The notes under the pieces were generated by a model, which was not told the origin of the DNA, did not search any database, and was given only the letters and a program-made list of their open reading frames with translations. A DNA stretch of 33,138 nucleotides, taken from contig CALXOA010000121.1 of NCBI GenBank assembly GCA_944389895.1, positions 1-33,138 on the forward strand, given 5' to 3'. The translations under genes and the position numbers were made by a program. This document shows, piece after piece, positions 9,147 through 17,397 of this stretch. This stretch comes from an uncultured Victivallis sp. Its GTDB lineage: Bacteria; Verrucomicrobiota; Lentisphaeria; Victivallales; Victivallaceae. Every line of letters begins with the position of its first letter. Within the stretch, counting starts at the first letter, position 1.

Positions 9147-9237
9147 CAGGAAATTCAAAAAAAATAATAATTTCCCCGATTGTATCAGAATATTGTGCCG
9201 CCGTTGTCGTCATCCCCAATGAAAAAAACTTTTAAAA

Positions 9238-9247
9238 AAAACGTTTT
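9238..9247. promoter_or_regulatory. LacI-type operator, upstream copy
   Basis: AAAACGTTTT is a perfect palindrome with the central CG typical of LacI/GalR-family operators. It ends five bases before the -35 of the promoter of the downstream LacI-family gene. An identical copy lies 101 bp away on the other side of the promoter. Confidence 0.6.
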
Positions 9248-9252
9248 ATCTA

Positions 9253-9281
9253 TTGACATTGCGTTGGAGATATTGTATAAT
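9253..9281 (+). promoter_or_regulatory. consensus sigma70 promoter of the LacI-prepilin-hydrolase operon
   Basis: TTGACA (9253-9258), a 17-base spacer and TATAAT (9276-9281) give a perfect consensus promoter. It reads into the LacI-family gene at 9373 with a leader of about 85 bases. So strong a promoter is consistent with control by repression. Confidence 0.85.
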
Positions 9282-9338
9282 TAAAGCAGAATACAGTGAT
9301 TTTTCCGGAATGTCCGGTTTTTGAAGTATTTTTGTGAT

Positions 9339-9348
9339 AAAACGTTTT
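9339..9348. promoter_or_regulatory. LacI-type operator, downstream copy
   Basis: This second AAAACGTTTT lies in the transcribed leader, about 50 bases after the predicted transcription start. Both copies are flanked by ATC/GAT on one side, so the longer match is AAAACGTTTTATC in inverted orientation. The pair brackets the promoter and could support looping. Confidence 0.6.
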
Positions 9349-9372
9349 TACCATATTGTGTGAGGTCTGGGA

Positions 9373-10449
9373 ATGGCGGTATCGAGGCCGGGAATCAGAG
9401 ATGTGGCGCGGCTGGCGGGTGTTTCGGTCGGCACGGTGTCGAAAGTATTCAATCCATCCGGGGCTGTGACCATCCGGATGACCGAAGCGACCAGGCAGCG
9501 GGTGCTCGACGCTGCGGAGCAGCTGCACTACACGCCGAATTACGGTGCGACGCTGTTGCGGGGGCAGAGCTCGCGCACCATCGGTTTTTCGCTGTCGCTG
9601 CCGGCCGAAGTCGGGGCGATGTACATGTCGGATTATCCACGGGAGATCCTGAATGGTCTCGGCCGCGCCGCAGAGGCCGGCAACTATCAGGTCCTGCTGA
9701 TCCACGGCGGGGATTATCGAAACTACATGGACATCGAGCGCATTGATGCACTGGTGATTCTCGGTTTCCGGGTGATCAACAACGCCAGGCAGGCCGATAT
9801 GCTCGAGACCTTTCAACGTTTCAATCGCCGGCAATATCCTTACGTGGTGATCAACAACGCCTGTGATGCCTTGCCGATTCCATCGATCAATCTGGACAAC
9901 CGCCATGGTATGGAACTCGTCGCCGGTCTGATTCGCCGCAAAGGTTACGCTTCGGTCGGATTCGTCGGTGAGCTGACCGCAAATCCGCAACGTCATCACC
10001 TGGATCGTGAGAATATGCTTCGTGAGGCTCTGCGGGGCAGTTCCACCGACTGTGATCCGAAATATTCGTTGAACGGTACTGTTCACGGAGCGCCCGATCT
10101 GCCCCGTGTGGGATTGTACAGTCATGCCGACGGGATGGAGGCGGTGCGATTGCTGCACAGCCGGGGAACTCTGCCGCGGTGTCTGGTTTGCGGAAATGAT
10201 CATATCGCCCAGGGGGTCATCTGCGCGGCGGCGCAGCTCGGACTTCGCATTCCGGAGGAGCTGGCGGTGATCGGATTCGATGATCTGGCGTATTCACGGT
10301 TTTTCAATCCGCCGTTGACCACGGTCTGTCAGCCCTTCGAGGAGATCGGGCGTCTCGCATACGAGTTTGTGATCCGTAAACTGGCCGAACCGGAGTATTT
10401 TGCACAGGTTGAAATAAAGCCCACATTGATTGAAAGGAGTACGACGTGA
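9373..10449 (+). CDS. LacI-family transcriptional regulator
   Basis: This is a 358-residue regulator of normal LacI length. The N-terminus carries the helix-turn-helix and hinge ([20 protein letters not shown], then [17 protein letters not shown]), followed by the sugar-binding domain with [29 protein letters not shown] and [20 protein letters not shown]. The ND pair of CGND is the usual ligand-contacting motif of the family. GAGG lies 7 bases before the ATG. The gene is read from the consensus promoter flanked by two AAAACGTTTT sites, which it probably binds itself. Its stop overlaps the start of the prepilin-like gene (GTGA), so regulator, prepilin and hydrolase form one operon. The inducing sugar is unknown. 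Confidence 0.92.
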   Translation: MAVSRPGIRDVARLAGVSVGTVSKVFNPSGAVTIRMTEATRQRVLDAAEQLHYTPNYGATLLRGQSSRTIGFSLSLPAEVGAMYMSDYPREILNGLGRAAEAGNYQVLLIHGGDYRNYMDIERIDALVILGFRVINNARQADMLETFQRFNRRQYPYVVINNACDALPIPSINLDNRHGMELVAGLIRRKGYASVGFVGELTANPQRHHLDRENMLREALRGSSTDCDPKYSLNGTVHGAPDLPRVGLYSHADGMEAVRLLHSRGTLPRCLVCGNDHIAQGVICAAAQLGLRIPEELAVIGFDDLAYSRFFNPPLTTVCQPFEEIGRLAYEFVIRKLAEPEYFAQVEIKPTLIERSTT

Positions 10450-11252
10450 ATCTGACGAACCGGATTTCTCAACATTATCATCCTATCGGGAAGGAAAAAC
10501 GTGTGATGAATTGTAAGAATTTTACATTGATTGAGTTATTGGTCGTAATTGCGATCATCGCCATCCTTGCATCAATGCTGCTGCCGGCGCTGAATCGTGC
10601 ACGGGAATCGGCACAGTCCGCGAGATGTGTTTCAAACCAGAAACAGATCGGACTGGCGATCGCCCAGTACCGTTGTGACAACAACGATTTCTTTGTGCCG
10701 TTTGCGAACAATTCAACTTATGCGAATACCTGGAGCGAGGATCCCACGGTGGGGCGCTGGCAGCACCATGTGGAAGCATACACCGGCACTTTCGAAATGC
10801 TGAACTGTCCGTCGATCATCAAGAACTGGCCGTATGCGGAGAAGGCCATGGTGTTGAATCGCGATGAGGGAACGCATAAACGCGGTTCCTCACGCGTGGA
10901 CAACGCGACCTGTACCTATGCGTTCAACCGGCACAATTTCACCGCGCAGAATGCATATGACGCGGTGAAGTTGTCGCGGATCGAACAGCTGATCTCGACA
11001 GCGGAAGGGGGAAAAAGGCCCACTTTAAATTCCGTTGTCGTAACCATGTGCGGCAATTTTGTCCTGACCGGTTCCGGCAATTCGGCACAGTTCTATCCGC
11101 AGTGGTCGGTTTCGTTCCCGCACAACAATCAGACCGTGTGCAGCCATCCGGACGGCAGTGTCTCCATGGCGACTCTGGCACAGATGTGGGAGTGCGGTAC
11201 GGCGTTGCGTTCAAGTTACCCGCAGTACATCATTTACAATCCCGGACGGTAG
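10446..11252 (+). CDS. prepilin-like protein (DUF1559/PulG type)
   Basis: This 268-residue protein has a type II secretion/type IV pilin N-terminus: a short polar leader, then [17 protein letters not shown] and [14 protein letters not shown], the hydrophobic helix by which pseudopilins assemble. The key Glu is at position 5 of the mature helix. The residue before the Phe is Asn, not the usual Gly. Near the C-terminus [12 protein letters not shown] fits the H-X9-DG motif of DUF1559 proteins. I chose the GTG at 10446, which overlaps the stop of the LacI gene and has GGAG six bases upstream; an ATG at 10506 would give a much shorter leader and is a real alternative. The next gene, a secreted hydrolase, starts 5 bases after the stop. 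A role in exporting or displaying that enzyme, or in binding its substrate, is inference. Confidence 0.85.
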   Translation: MNLTNRISQHYHPIGKEKRVMNCKNFTLIELLVVIAIIAILASMLLPALNRARESAQSARCVSNQKQIGLAIAQYRCDNNDFFVPFANNSTYANTWSEDPTVGRWQHHVEAYTGTFEMLNCPSIIKNWPYAEKAMVLNRDEGTHKRGSSRVDNATCTYAFNRHNFTAQNAYDAVKLSRIEQLISTAEGGKRPTLNSVVVTMCGNFVLTGSGNSAQFYPQWSVSFPHNNQTVCSHPDGSVSMATLAQMWECGTALRSSYPQYIIYNPGR

Positions 11253-11257
11253 ACATC

Positions 11258-13969
11258 ATGCGTTTCCATCTGATGGCGCTCCTTTTGATTCCAATGCTGG
11301 CCGCCGGGGAGAACCGGTATGAGTTTCTGCCGGATCGCATCCAATTCTCCAATGGGCTCTTTTCGCTGTCGTTGAATTATCTGCAGATCTTCAGCCGCGG
11401 GAAGTATGCATTTCCGGAGGAGGTGCGCACTACGCAGGAAGGTGCGGCATTGCACTATCCGGAAGGCGTTACTGCTGCGGTTTCCCCTGAACCGGAGGGG
11501 CTTGTATACCATTTTGAAAAGGCCGGCGGGATCGATGCGGTCAAACTGTTTGCCACTCTGCCGATTGCGTTGGTCCGGGACGGAGCATTTGAAGTCGGCG
11601 GTCATCGTTACGATTTCCCTTCCGGCAAGGTGGAACGCGATTCTCTCTACCGGGGGGATGCGGCATCTCTGGTGATCTGTCCCGCGGGAGGGGGCATGTT
11701 GGAGTTGACGCTTCACGCCGAGGGGGGTGGTACGTACGTTTCCGCCATGCTGCCGGGCTGGCGTGCCTTCACGTGGTGGAGTTATCTGCCTGTGAAACCG
11801 TTGAAAACTCCGGTTGTCGAAATACGGATCCCGGTCCGGGAACCGGAAGCGCCGGTTGCTCTTGTGGATCGTTTCGGACAACCGGCAAACCGCGATTTTG
11901 CCGGAAAAGTGAAAAGCGAAGCCGAGTTGAGGGCCGATCTTGAAGCGGATCGCGCCTATTATGACTCCTTTCAGCCGCCGCCGAGGACGATTTACGGCGG
12001 GCTTCCCGGCAGTCGCGAACAGTACGGGCTTGAGGCGACAGGATTCTTCCGGGTAACGAAGGTCGCCGGTCGCGATTTTTTCGTGACTCCGGAGGGAGAC
12101 CTCTTCTATCAACTCGGTGTGTGTTCGGTCGGTCCCTGCGATGATTACACCTTCATTGAGGGCAGGCGCGGGATCTATGAATGGCTGCCGCCGACCGATG
12201 GCGAGTTTGCAACCGCTTATATGGGCAAACGGAAGGAGAATTTCTCCTTCTATCTGGCCAATGTGATTCGAAAGACCGGAAAACCGTTCGACGGCGAAGC
12301 GTGGAAAGGGGAGCAGACCGATCGGATCCGACGGCTCGGTTTCAACAGCATGGGGGCTTTTGCTGAGCCGGGGAAGTCGATGCGCAGAAAGAACCTGCCG
12401 TACACTCCGATGCTGCCGGTTGCTGAAGTTCCGGAACTGATTCCCGGAATCTTCGATCCGTACGAGGAGGAATCCGTCCGGAAGCTCGATTCCCTGTTCG
12501 CTGCGAAGGTCGCACCGCGGGCGGACGATCCACTGATCATAGGCTGGTTCATCGCCAATGAACAGCGCTATACGGATCTGTTGCGCCGTTTGCCGTTGCT
12601 CGGTGCCGACAGGGCGGCCAAACGCGAACTTGCGAGGTTTCTGCAGCAGCGCTATCGAAATGTTGAATCTTTTAATCAGGCGTGGGAAGTGCAACTGCGG
12701 GATCTGTCGCAGATTGCACAGAGCTCCCTTCCCGTGAAAAGCGAATCCGCTCAGTCGGATATGGTTGCATTTGCCGGGGAGTTCCTCGAAACGTATTTCA
12801 AACTGATCCATGACACATTCCGCCGCCACGACGGAAATCATCTGCTGCTCGGGGCACGGTTCCTGCCGCCGGTAAGCCGGGAGCTTGAGGCGGCGGTTGT
12901 CGCATCGGGGCGTTACACCGATGTGTTCAGCGTCAACTATTACACCCGGGATCTCGACTTCGATTATCTGGAACATCTGCACAAGCTGGCCTGCAGGCCG
13001 TTATTGCTCAGCGAATGGAGTTTCGGCACCGCAGAACAGGGGTTGGCCGGCGGCTGTGTGGACGTGAGGGATCAGGAGGAGCGTGGACTGGCATACCGCA
13101 ATTATGTCGAGGGAACAGCTGCGCTTCTCTATGTGATCGGGTGTCAATACTTCGCTTATCTCGATCAGGCTTTGACCGGCCGATGGTTTCAGAAGTACAA
13201 CGGAGAAAGCATGAACATCGGTCTGGTGAATGTCGCCGACCGCCCCTTCCGTGATTTCAATCGGGAGCTGGTGAAAAGCAATTACGCGATCTACGACATC
13301 GCACTCGGAAAAAGGGAACCCTATCGGCTCGCTCCTCTGCCTGCCGAGCAACGGCGGGACCCGAAGACGACGCAGATCCCGCGTGCTTTGCCGGGGATGG
13401 CGGTGGATGGAGAGTACCGTTCCTGGCCGAACCGTCCGTCGATTCGGCTCGGAGGAACGGATCTGACCGCGGGAACCATGCGCGAAACATTCAATGCCGA
13501 TGTGAATCTCGCCTGGGATGATGAATTTCTTTACTTTTTTGCCGTCGTCAGAGAACCGACTCCGGGGGTGAACACCGCCCGCGGGAGCGGCCTCTGGTAT
13601 GGAGACTCGATTGAATTTTTCATCGGGGTTGAAAATCCCGGAAAGGATGGCAAACTGCTTTTTTCCGATCGGCAGGTGATCATCGGAGCCGTTCCGGAAA
13701 CACCGCACTGGTGGTTCTTCTCTCCGGAGCAGTTTCCGGTCAAAGTCGACTACCGGCGGCATCCGGATCGCGGCGGCTGGACCATGGAGGGGGCTGTCCC
13801 GTGGAAAGCGATGGATTTCCAACCGAAGAGCTGCGATCAGATCCGTTTTGACTTCGGGTTTGACGACGCCGCCGTCCCGCGCAAACGACTGCGGCAGTTC
13901 ATGTGGAGCGGTAGCGAACAAAACAGCCGCGATCGTACCGGCTGGGGCAGGGCGACACTGGTTGACTGA
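11258..13969 (+). CDS. secreted clan GH-A glycoside hydrolase (GH50-like) with CBM9-like C-terminus
   Basis: This 903-residue protein has a short signal peptide (MRFHLMALLLIPMLAAG), an N-terminal sandwich region, and a TIM barrel that starts near GFFRVTKVAGRDFFVTPEG. That opening and RIRRLGFNSMGAF recall GH50 and related agarase-type enzymes. The acid/base is probably Glu435 in WFIANEQRY and the nucleophile Glu586 in LLLSEWSFG. The last 135 or so residues look like a CBM9/DOMON-type sandwich (VDGEYRSW, LAWDDEFLYFFAVV, YGDSIEFFIG, WTMEGAVPWKAM). The substrate is not certain; the GH50 resemblance is only by motif style. The reading frame is open upstream to 11048 inside the prepilin gene, but the signal peptide sets the start at 11258. 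It is the last gene of the LacI operon. Confidence 0.78.
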   Translation: MRFHLMALLLIPMLAAGENRYEFLPDRIQFSNGLFSLSLNYLQIFSRGKYAFPEEVRTTQEGAALHYPEGVTAAVSPEPEGLVYHFEKAGGIDAVKLFATLPIALVRDGAFEVGGHRYDFPSGKVERDSLYRGDAASLVICPAGGGMLELTLHAEGGGTYVSAMLPGWRAFTWWSYLPVKPLKTPVVEIRIPVREPEAPVALVDRFGQPANRDFAGKVKSEAELRADLEADRAYYDSFQPPPRTIYGGLPGSREQYGLEATGFFRVTKVAGRDFFVTPEGDLFYQLGVCSVGPCDDYTFIEGRRGIYEWLPPTDGEFATAYMGKRKENFSFYLANVIRKTGKPFDGEAWKGEQTDRIRRLGFNSMGAFAEPGKSMRRKNLPYTPMLPVAEVPELIPGIFDPYEEESVRKLDSLFAAKVAPRADDPLIIGWFIANEQRYTDLLRRLPLLGADRAAKRELARFLQQRYRNVESFNQAWEVQLRDLSQIAQSSLPVKSESAQSDMVAFAGEFLETYFKLIHDTFRRHDGNHLLLGARFLPPVSRELEAAVVASGRYTDVFSVNYYTRDLDFDYLEHLHKLACRPLLLSEWSFGTAEQGLAGGCVDVRDQEERGLAYRNYVEGTAALLYVIGCQYFAYLDQALTGRWFQKYNGESMNIGLVNVADRPFRDFNRELVKSNYAIYDIALGKREPYRLAPLPAEQRRDPKTTQIPRALPGMAVDGEYRSWPNRPSIRLGGTDLTAGTMRETFNADVNLAWDDEFLYFFAVVREPTPGVNTARGSGLWYGDSIEFFIGVENPGKDGKLLFSDRQVIIGAVPETPHWWFFSPEQFPVKVDYRRHPDRGGWTMEGAVPWKAMDFQPKSCDQIRFDFGFDDAAVPRKRLRQFMWSGSEQNSRDRTGWGRATLVD

Positions 13970-13971
13970 AG

Positions 13972-14014
13972 AAAAATAAAAAAGGCTTCCGGAAGTACTC
14001 CTGCCGGAAGCCTT
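13972..14014 (-). terminator. intrinsic terminator between convergent genes
   Basis: Arms AAGGCTTCCGG (13982-13992) and CCGGAAGCCTT (14004-14014) form an 11-bp perfect stem with an 11-base loop. On the minus strand the stem is followed by TTTTTTATTTTTC, ideal for the SGNH gene ending at 14029. The hydrolase on the plus strand ends at 13969, so the hairpin may also act on it, though without a T-run on that side. Confidence 0.85.
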
Positions 14015-14028
14015 ATCTCGTTGGTTGT

Positions 14029-14712
14029 TTACTCGGCGATCTTCTTGTCGAGCTCGGGTTCGAGAACCTTGAAGATCGCATCGACAATCGCCGCCATGCC
14101 GCGGTTGCCGGGATGCCAGTTGACGCCGCCGTGGGTGAAGTTGCCCTCACTCTTGGCGAGATTTTCCGGATTCTTCGACAAAACACCGATGTCTACAAAG
14201 AGCGCTCCGGCCTTGCCGGCGGCCTCCTTGAGCCAGCCGACCATCTCTCCGCCACCCCAGTTGGAAGTGCAGATCACGATCTGATCGGGATTGGCGGCCT
14301 TCATTTCGGAGACCATCTTCGCGTAAAGGTCGATGAAATCGCGCTGTGCGTCGAAATCCTGTTTCTTGCGGAAATTATCCCCGAGCTGAATGATCAGCAC
14401 GTCGGCGCTCTTCGCTGCGTTGGGATCCCACTTCGACCAGTCGCGCTCGACCACGCCGCCGGGCATCGACAGCTTCGGCGCCTCTTTTTGTGTGGCAGCA
14501 AGCTTGTCGCAGATTTTCCGATAAAGCACGTGTGCATAATCCTTGTCTTCGCTGGTGGCGGCCATGCCCCAGTCGTAGTTCCAACCGATCTGCGGGGCTT
14601 TGCCGTGTTTGCGGATGCTGTTCCCAATGATGGCGACTTCTTTGATCTCACGGGCCGTGACTCCCAGTGCGATCAGCGAGCACAATGCTGCGACGATAAG
14701 GGATTTCTTCAT
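14029..14712 (-). CDS. secreted SGNH/GDSL-type hydrolase
   Basis: This 227-residue protein has a signal peptide (MKKSLIVAALCSLIALGVTA) and the SGNH blocks: IIGNSIRKHG with the likely nucleophile Ser32, IIQLGDN with Asn113, and NWHPGNRG with the likely catalytic His200. The Asp normally three residues before that His is Val here. The family includes carbohydrate esterases, such as acetylxylan or rhamnogalacturonan acetyl esterases, and lipases, so deacetylation of a glycan is plausible but not shown. AGGAGG lies six bases before the ATG. It resembles the next SGNH protein over most of its length (both have WGMAAT and QLGDN), so the two probably arose by duplication. I see no convincing promoter in the 257-bp gap upstream. 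Confidence 0.82.
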   Translation of the reverse strand: MKKSLIVAALCSLIALGVTAREIKEVAIIGNSIRKHGKAPQIGWNYDWGMAATSEDKDYAHVLYRKICDKLAATQKEAPKLSMPGGVVERDWSKWDPNAAKSADVLIIQLGDNFRKKQDFDAQRDFIDLYAKMVSEMKAANPDQIVICTSNWGGGEMVGWLKEAAGKAGALFVDIGVLSKNPENLAKSEGNFTHGGVNWHPGNRGMAAIVDAIFKVLEPELDKKIAE

Positions 14713-14969
14713 ATTTTTCCTCCTGTGGATTGAAATTGCCGGGAAGCCGTCTTTCTGCCGTTTACGGTAGTTTTGCGCTGTTACTCTCTGTCACAACCCG
14801 GACAAAACCGATCGGTATGCGACGATGAATCGCTGCAAGACATTCCGGCGGCATCCGCCGCGCTTCCCGGTTGCCCCTCCTGCCGGTACCGGGATCGGCG
14901 ACCTTTCAGAGAGGCGTTGTTTCAGTTCCGACGGTATCGCTGATACCATCTCTTTCCCGTTCCATTTTC

Positions 14970-15620
14970 CTATCTGGCGAGTTCCTTCTCTATCGCCTGC
15001 CAGACCGCGTCCGCGATTGCCTTCATGCCGCGATCGCCGGGTCTCGCGGCAAGTTTGGGGAACTTCCCATCTGCGGCCGCCCGGTTGGTCGGATCGGCGG
15101 CGATCTCCTTCAAACTTACGAAGAGGGCACCTTTGTCGGCGGCGGCCTTCGCGATGAAGGGTTCCAGCTCCGGATTGCTCCAGGGGCCGACACAGACGAC
15201 GATCTTCCCGTCGGCGCCTTCACGCAATTCGTCGATCATCTGGGCATAGGCGCTGCCGTACTCTTCCGCCGGAACGCCGCCCTGCCAGTTGTCGCCGAGC
15301 TGGATGACAACCACGTCGGCTGGATTCGGTACAAGGTGAATCCAGCCGGTCATGGTATCCTCATACATGATATTGTCGAGTGTGAGCTTGACATCGGGGG
15401 AACTCTTCCGGGCATTCGCCTCGAGTTGATGGGCGAAGTCCCGCTCTTTTGCAGTGGCGGCCATTCCCCAGGTATTGTTCCAGCCAAGCTCGGGTTGCGG
15501 CGCGTTGCAGGTAATGCCGTCGCCGACGATCAGGATCTCTTTGACCGGACGCACTTCCATGGAAACGAAACAGCAGCCGGCCAGCAGGGTGATCAGAGGC
15601 AGTGCGGTAAGAAATTTCAT
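14970..15620 (-). CDS. SGNH-fold lipoprotein lacking catalytic Ser and His
   Basis: This 216-residue lipoprotein (lipobox LAGC, Cys16) is a paralogue of the neighbouring SGNH hydrolase: ELGWNNTWGMAAT, VVVIQLGDNWQGG and RPGDRGMKAIADAV align with that protein. The block I Ser is Gly35 (IVGDGITCN in place of IIGNSIRKH), and the block V His is Arg193 (AARPGDRG in place of NWHPGNRG). The Asn of QLGDN (Asn111) is kept. It is therefore probably not an active SGNH esterase and may bind a ligand on the membrane. The ATG at 15620 has GGAGAG upstream; the frame is open back to 15881, but the lipoprotein signal and upstream promoter rule that out. A micro-lipoprotein ORF ends 26 bases upstream. Confidence 0.72.
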   Translation of the reverse strand: MKFLTALPLITLLAGCCFVSMEVRPVKEILIVGDGITCNAPQPELGWNNTWGMAATAKERDFAHQLEANARKSSPDVKLTLDNIMYEDTMTGWIHLVPNPADVVVIQLGDNWQGGVPAEEYGSAYAQMIDELREGADGKIVVCVGPWSNPELEPFIAKAAADKGALFVSLKEIAADPTNRAAADGKFPKLAARPGDRGMKAIADAVWQAIEKELAR

Positions 15621-15646
15621 GGCGACTCTCTCCGGTTTCCATATCG

Positions 15647-15715
15647 TCAGCAGCAACATCCGGACAGGATGAACGCCAGGGACAAGGTAAATAACGAAAA
15701 AGCGAAATATTTCAT
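15647..15715 (-). CDS. 22-residue micro-lipoprotein or leader peptide
   Basis: This short ORF is preceded by AAGGAGG six bases before the ATG, the best ribosome-binding site in this part of the window. It encodes MKYFAFSL, a hydrophobic stretch and a C-terminal lipobox ILSGCCC, then a stop. After lipoprotein processing only three cysteines would remain. It lies between a good promoter (15751-15779) and the SGNH-fold lipoprotein gene, which starts 26 bases after its stop. It could be a real minimal lipoprotein, a cysteine-rich leader peptide or a relic of a longer lipoprotein. I cannot tell which, but the start signal is strong. Confidence 0.55.
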   Translation of the reverse strand: MKYFAFSLFTLSLAFILSGCCC

Positions 15716-15750
15716 GAAAAACCTCCTTTTCTTGCTGTTGCAAACGATTA

Positions 15751-15779
15751 ATTATACCTCTGCACAACCGTTTTTGCAA
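15751..15779 (-). promoter_or_regulatory. sigma70 promoter of the micro-lipoprotein/SGNH lipoprotein operon
   Basis: The minus strand reads TTGCAA (15774-15779), 17 bases, then TATAAT (15751-15756). It starts transcription about 30 bases before the 22-codon ORF and so excludes the longer in-frame start at 15881 for the SGNH gene. Confidence 0.75.
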
Positions 15780-15843
15780 ATTTTTCAGCGGAAAACAGGC
15801 TGAAAAACGGTACGATCTCCACCGGGGACGGTTGTTCGCAATG

Positions 15844-15875
15844 AAAAAAACACCCGAAAAGCGGACTTCCGGGTG
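15844..15875 (-). terminator. intrinsic terminator of the C39-like peptidase gene
   Basis: On the minus strand CACCCG and CGGGTG (plus positions 15870-15875 and 15851-15856) pair around a 13-base loop and are followed by seven Ts. It lies 38 bases after the peptidase stop. Confidence 0.75.
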
Positions 15876-15912
15876 GAACACGGTGGATTTGCGCCGGATT
15901 CCTCCGGTACTT

Positions 15913-17244
15913 TTATCTGACAGGACGGTTTCTGGGGATCAGAACGAAGAGATTGACTGTGATCGCCCAGGCCTCGTCCATCTTCATCATCTTCTTTTCG
16001 TGACCGAATCCCCAGCTGTCGGTGTAGATGATCTGGTTGGTTCTGGGGTTGTACCCGTTGATGATGCGCTCATGCATTCCGAAGGTTCCCGCCTCTCCGT
16101 TCTGTCCGGCGAGAACCATGGTTCCCCAGCAGAGCGGATACCCCTTGTCGATGTTTTCCCGGATATCTTCGACAAACTGGCGGAAGGCCCGCTTGTCGCG
16201 TTGGCGGACCGCATTGACCACCGGCATTTCGAGGGCATTCAGGATCGTGTGTACATCAAGCGTCTTCGTCCGCTGCCGGCGATTGACGGTGATGTGGTCC
16301 TTCAGAGGGATCGTCGTGCGTTTCTGACGCTTTGCTGCGTCGTTGTAGTCATCGATGAAACGCTCGAAATCCTTGAAGGTGTCGAAACCTTCGAAGCTGT
16401 AACAGCCTTTGTACCGGATACCGAGTTTCTGCTCGACATCCTCAAGCGCGGCGACCGCCTTGTTCAAATTGGTGCCGCGGTCAGCATCGCTCTGCGCGAG
16501 CTGAGCGATCAGATGCTGGTCCACCGATGAGCCGTAGAAGCGCAACACCCGCTCAACCGTGGCGGCGACGCAATAACCCTTCTGCCCCTGGTCCACCATC
16601 GGCAGCAGCATGTAGCGGGAACCATCCGGATCACTTTTGATTTTATTCGCAAGTTCTTCCCGATTGGTATCGGTTTTCACCGCGGAACGCAGGCTGCCGG
16701 GGAGCGTACCCGGCGCGTAGATGTCGGCGTAGAGATACTCGGGAATCTTTTTGCGATCACTGCTGCTCCAGCGCATCAACAGATCAAGTTCCCCGCTCCG
16801 CCAGGCATATCCGTAGATGCGTGCGTCTCCCAGCCGGCTGGTCATCCGCGTGGGACGGAGATTGGGGAGATATGCGGAAAGCTGTTTCCATAGTTTTTTC
16901 TGCAGCGCTTCAAAGTTGTCGTCGGAGATCGGCTGCCCGTCGCCGCGGTTGTAGATCGACAGGGAGAACAATGTGGGCTTTCCGTTCTCAAAGTGAACGA
17001 CTGCCTCCTGAACCGGCAACCCGAAGAACGTCAGTGGCTTATTGCTTTCGATGTTGTAGCGGAGTTGCGCTTTCTGAATGTCTGTCCAGCGGAAATATCC
17101 CGGAAAGGCCGCGGAAATTTCATCTCCACTCTTCTCCCAGAGTGTCGCCCGGTCGTTGAACAGCGAATCGAGTTCGGCACCTGTCGAGGCGAGAGTGAGA
17201 AAAGCGAGCACCAGAAGCGTGATGGAATCGCGGAGAATTTTCAT
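15913..17244 (-). CDS. secreted C39-like cysteine peptidase
   Basis: This 443-residue protein begins with a signal peptide (MKILRDSITLLVLAFLTLASTGA). The N-terminal 200 residues are unrecognised. The C-terminal half looks like a papain-fold C39-type peptidase: Gln221 and Cys225 in DQGQKGYCVAAT, His391 in GMHERIINGYN and Asp409 in IIYTDSWG make up the expected oxyanion-hole Gln and Cys-His-Asp triad. Known C39 domains cleave double-glycine leaders in ABC exporters, but there is no transporter domain here and the protein is predicted to be exported, so another substrate is likely. A promoter and a terminator bracket the gene, so it is transcribed alone. The ATG at 17244 has GGGGA upstream; the open frame back to 17343 reaches beyond the promoter. 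Confidence 0.72.
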   Translation of the reverse strand: MKILRDSITLLVLAFLTLASTGAELDSLFNDRATLWEKSGDEISAAFPGYFRWTDIQKAQLRYNIESNKPLTFFGLPVQEAVVHFENGKPTLFSLSIYNRGDGQPISDDNFEALQKKLWKQLSAYLPNLRPTRMTSRLGDARIYGYAWRSGELDLLMRWSSSDRKKIPEYLYADIYAPGTLPGSLRSAVKTDTNREELANKIKSDPDGSRYMLLPMVDQGQKGYCVAATVERVLRFYGSSVDQHLIAQLAQSDADRGTNLNKAVAALEDVEQKLGIRYKGCYSFEGFDTFKDFERFIDDYNDAAKRQKRTTIPLKDHITVNRRQRTKTLDVHTILNALEMPVVNAVRQRDKRAFRQFVEDIRENIDKGYPLCWGTMVLAGQNGEAGTFGMHERIINGYNPRTNQIIYTDSWGFGHEKKMMKMDEAWAITVNLFVLIPRNRPVR

Positions 17245-17291
17245 TCTGTGTCCCCTTGTGATATAGTGACTCCGTTCTGTCTGTTTCGTGG

Positions 17292-17320
17292 AATATAGAT
17301 TCGCTTTTTTATTTTTACAA
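17292..17320 (-). promoter_or_regulatory. sigma70 promoter of the C39-like peptidase gene
   Basis: The minus strand reads TTGTAA (17315-17320), a 17-base A-rich spacer, then TATATT (17292-17297), about 50 bases before the start codon. Confidence 0.6.
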
Positions 17321-17341
17321 GTCGCCGGCGGAACAACGATC

Positions 17342-17375
17342 AAAAAAAGCCGGCCCGGAATTGCTCCGGACCGGC
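17342..17375 (-). terminator. intrinsic terminator of serC
   Basis: On the minus strand GCCGG-T-CCGGA pairs with TCCGG-G-CCGGC (17349-17375) around the loop GCAAT with one U-G wobble, an 11-bp stem, followed by seven Ts (17342-17348). It lies 22 bases after the serC stop. Confidence 0.88.
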
Positions 17376-17397
17376 CTGAGGAAGACGATCGAGGCGC

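Noticed and set aside
9149..9175. GGAAATT/AATTTCC inverted repeat in the divergent regulatory region
   Set aside because: AT-rich seven-base arms with a 14-base loop, upstream of both promoters; likely chance in A-rich sequence.
11234..12982. Long minus-strand ORF (582 codons) opposite the GH50-like gene
   Set aside because: Antisense to a well-supported hydrolase gene and without start signals or motifs of its own.
15621..15881. N-terminal extension of the SGNH-fold lipoprotein to 15881
   Set aside because: It would begin upstream of the promoter and destroy the lipoprotein signal at 15620.
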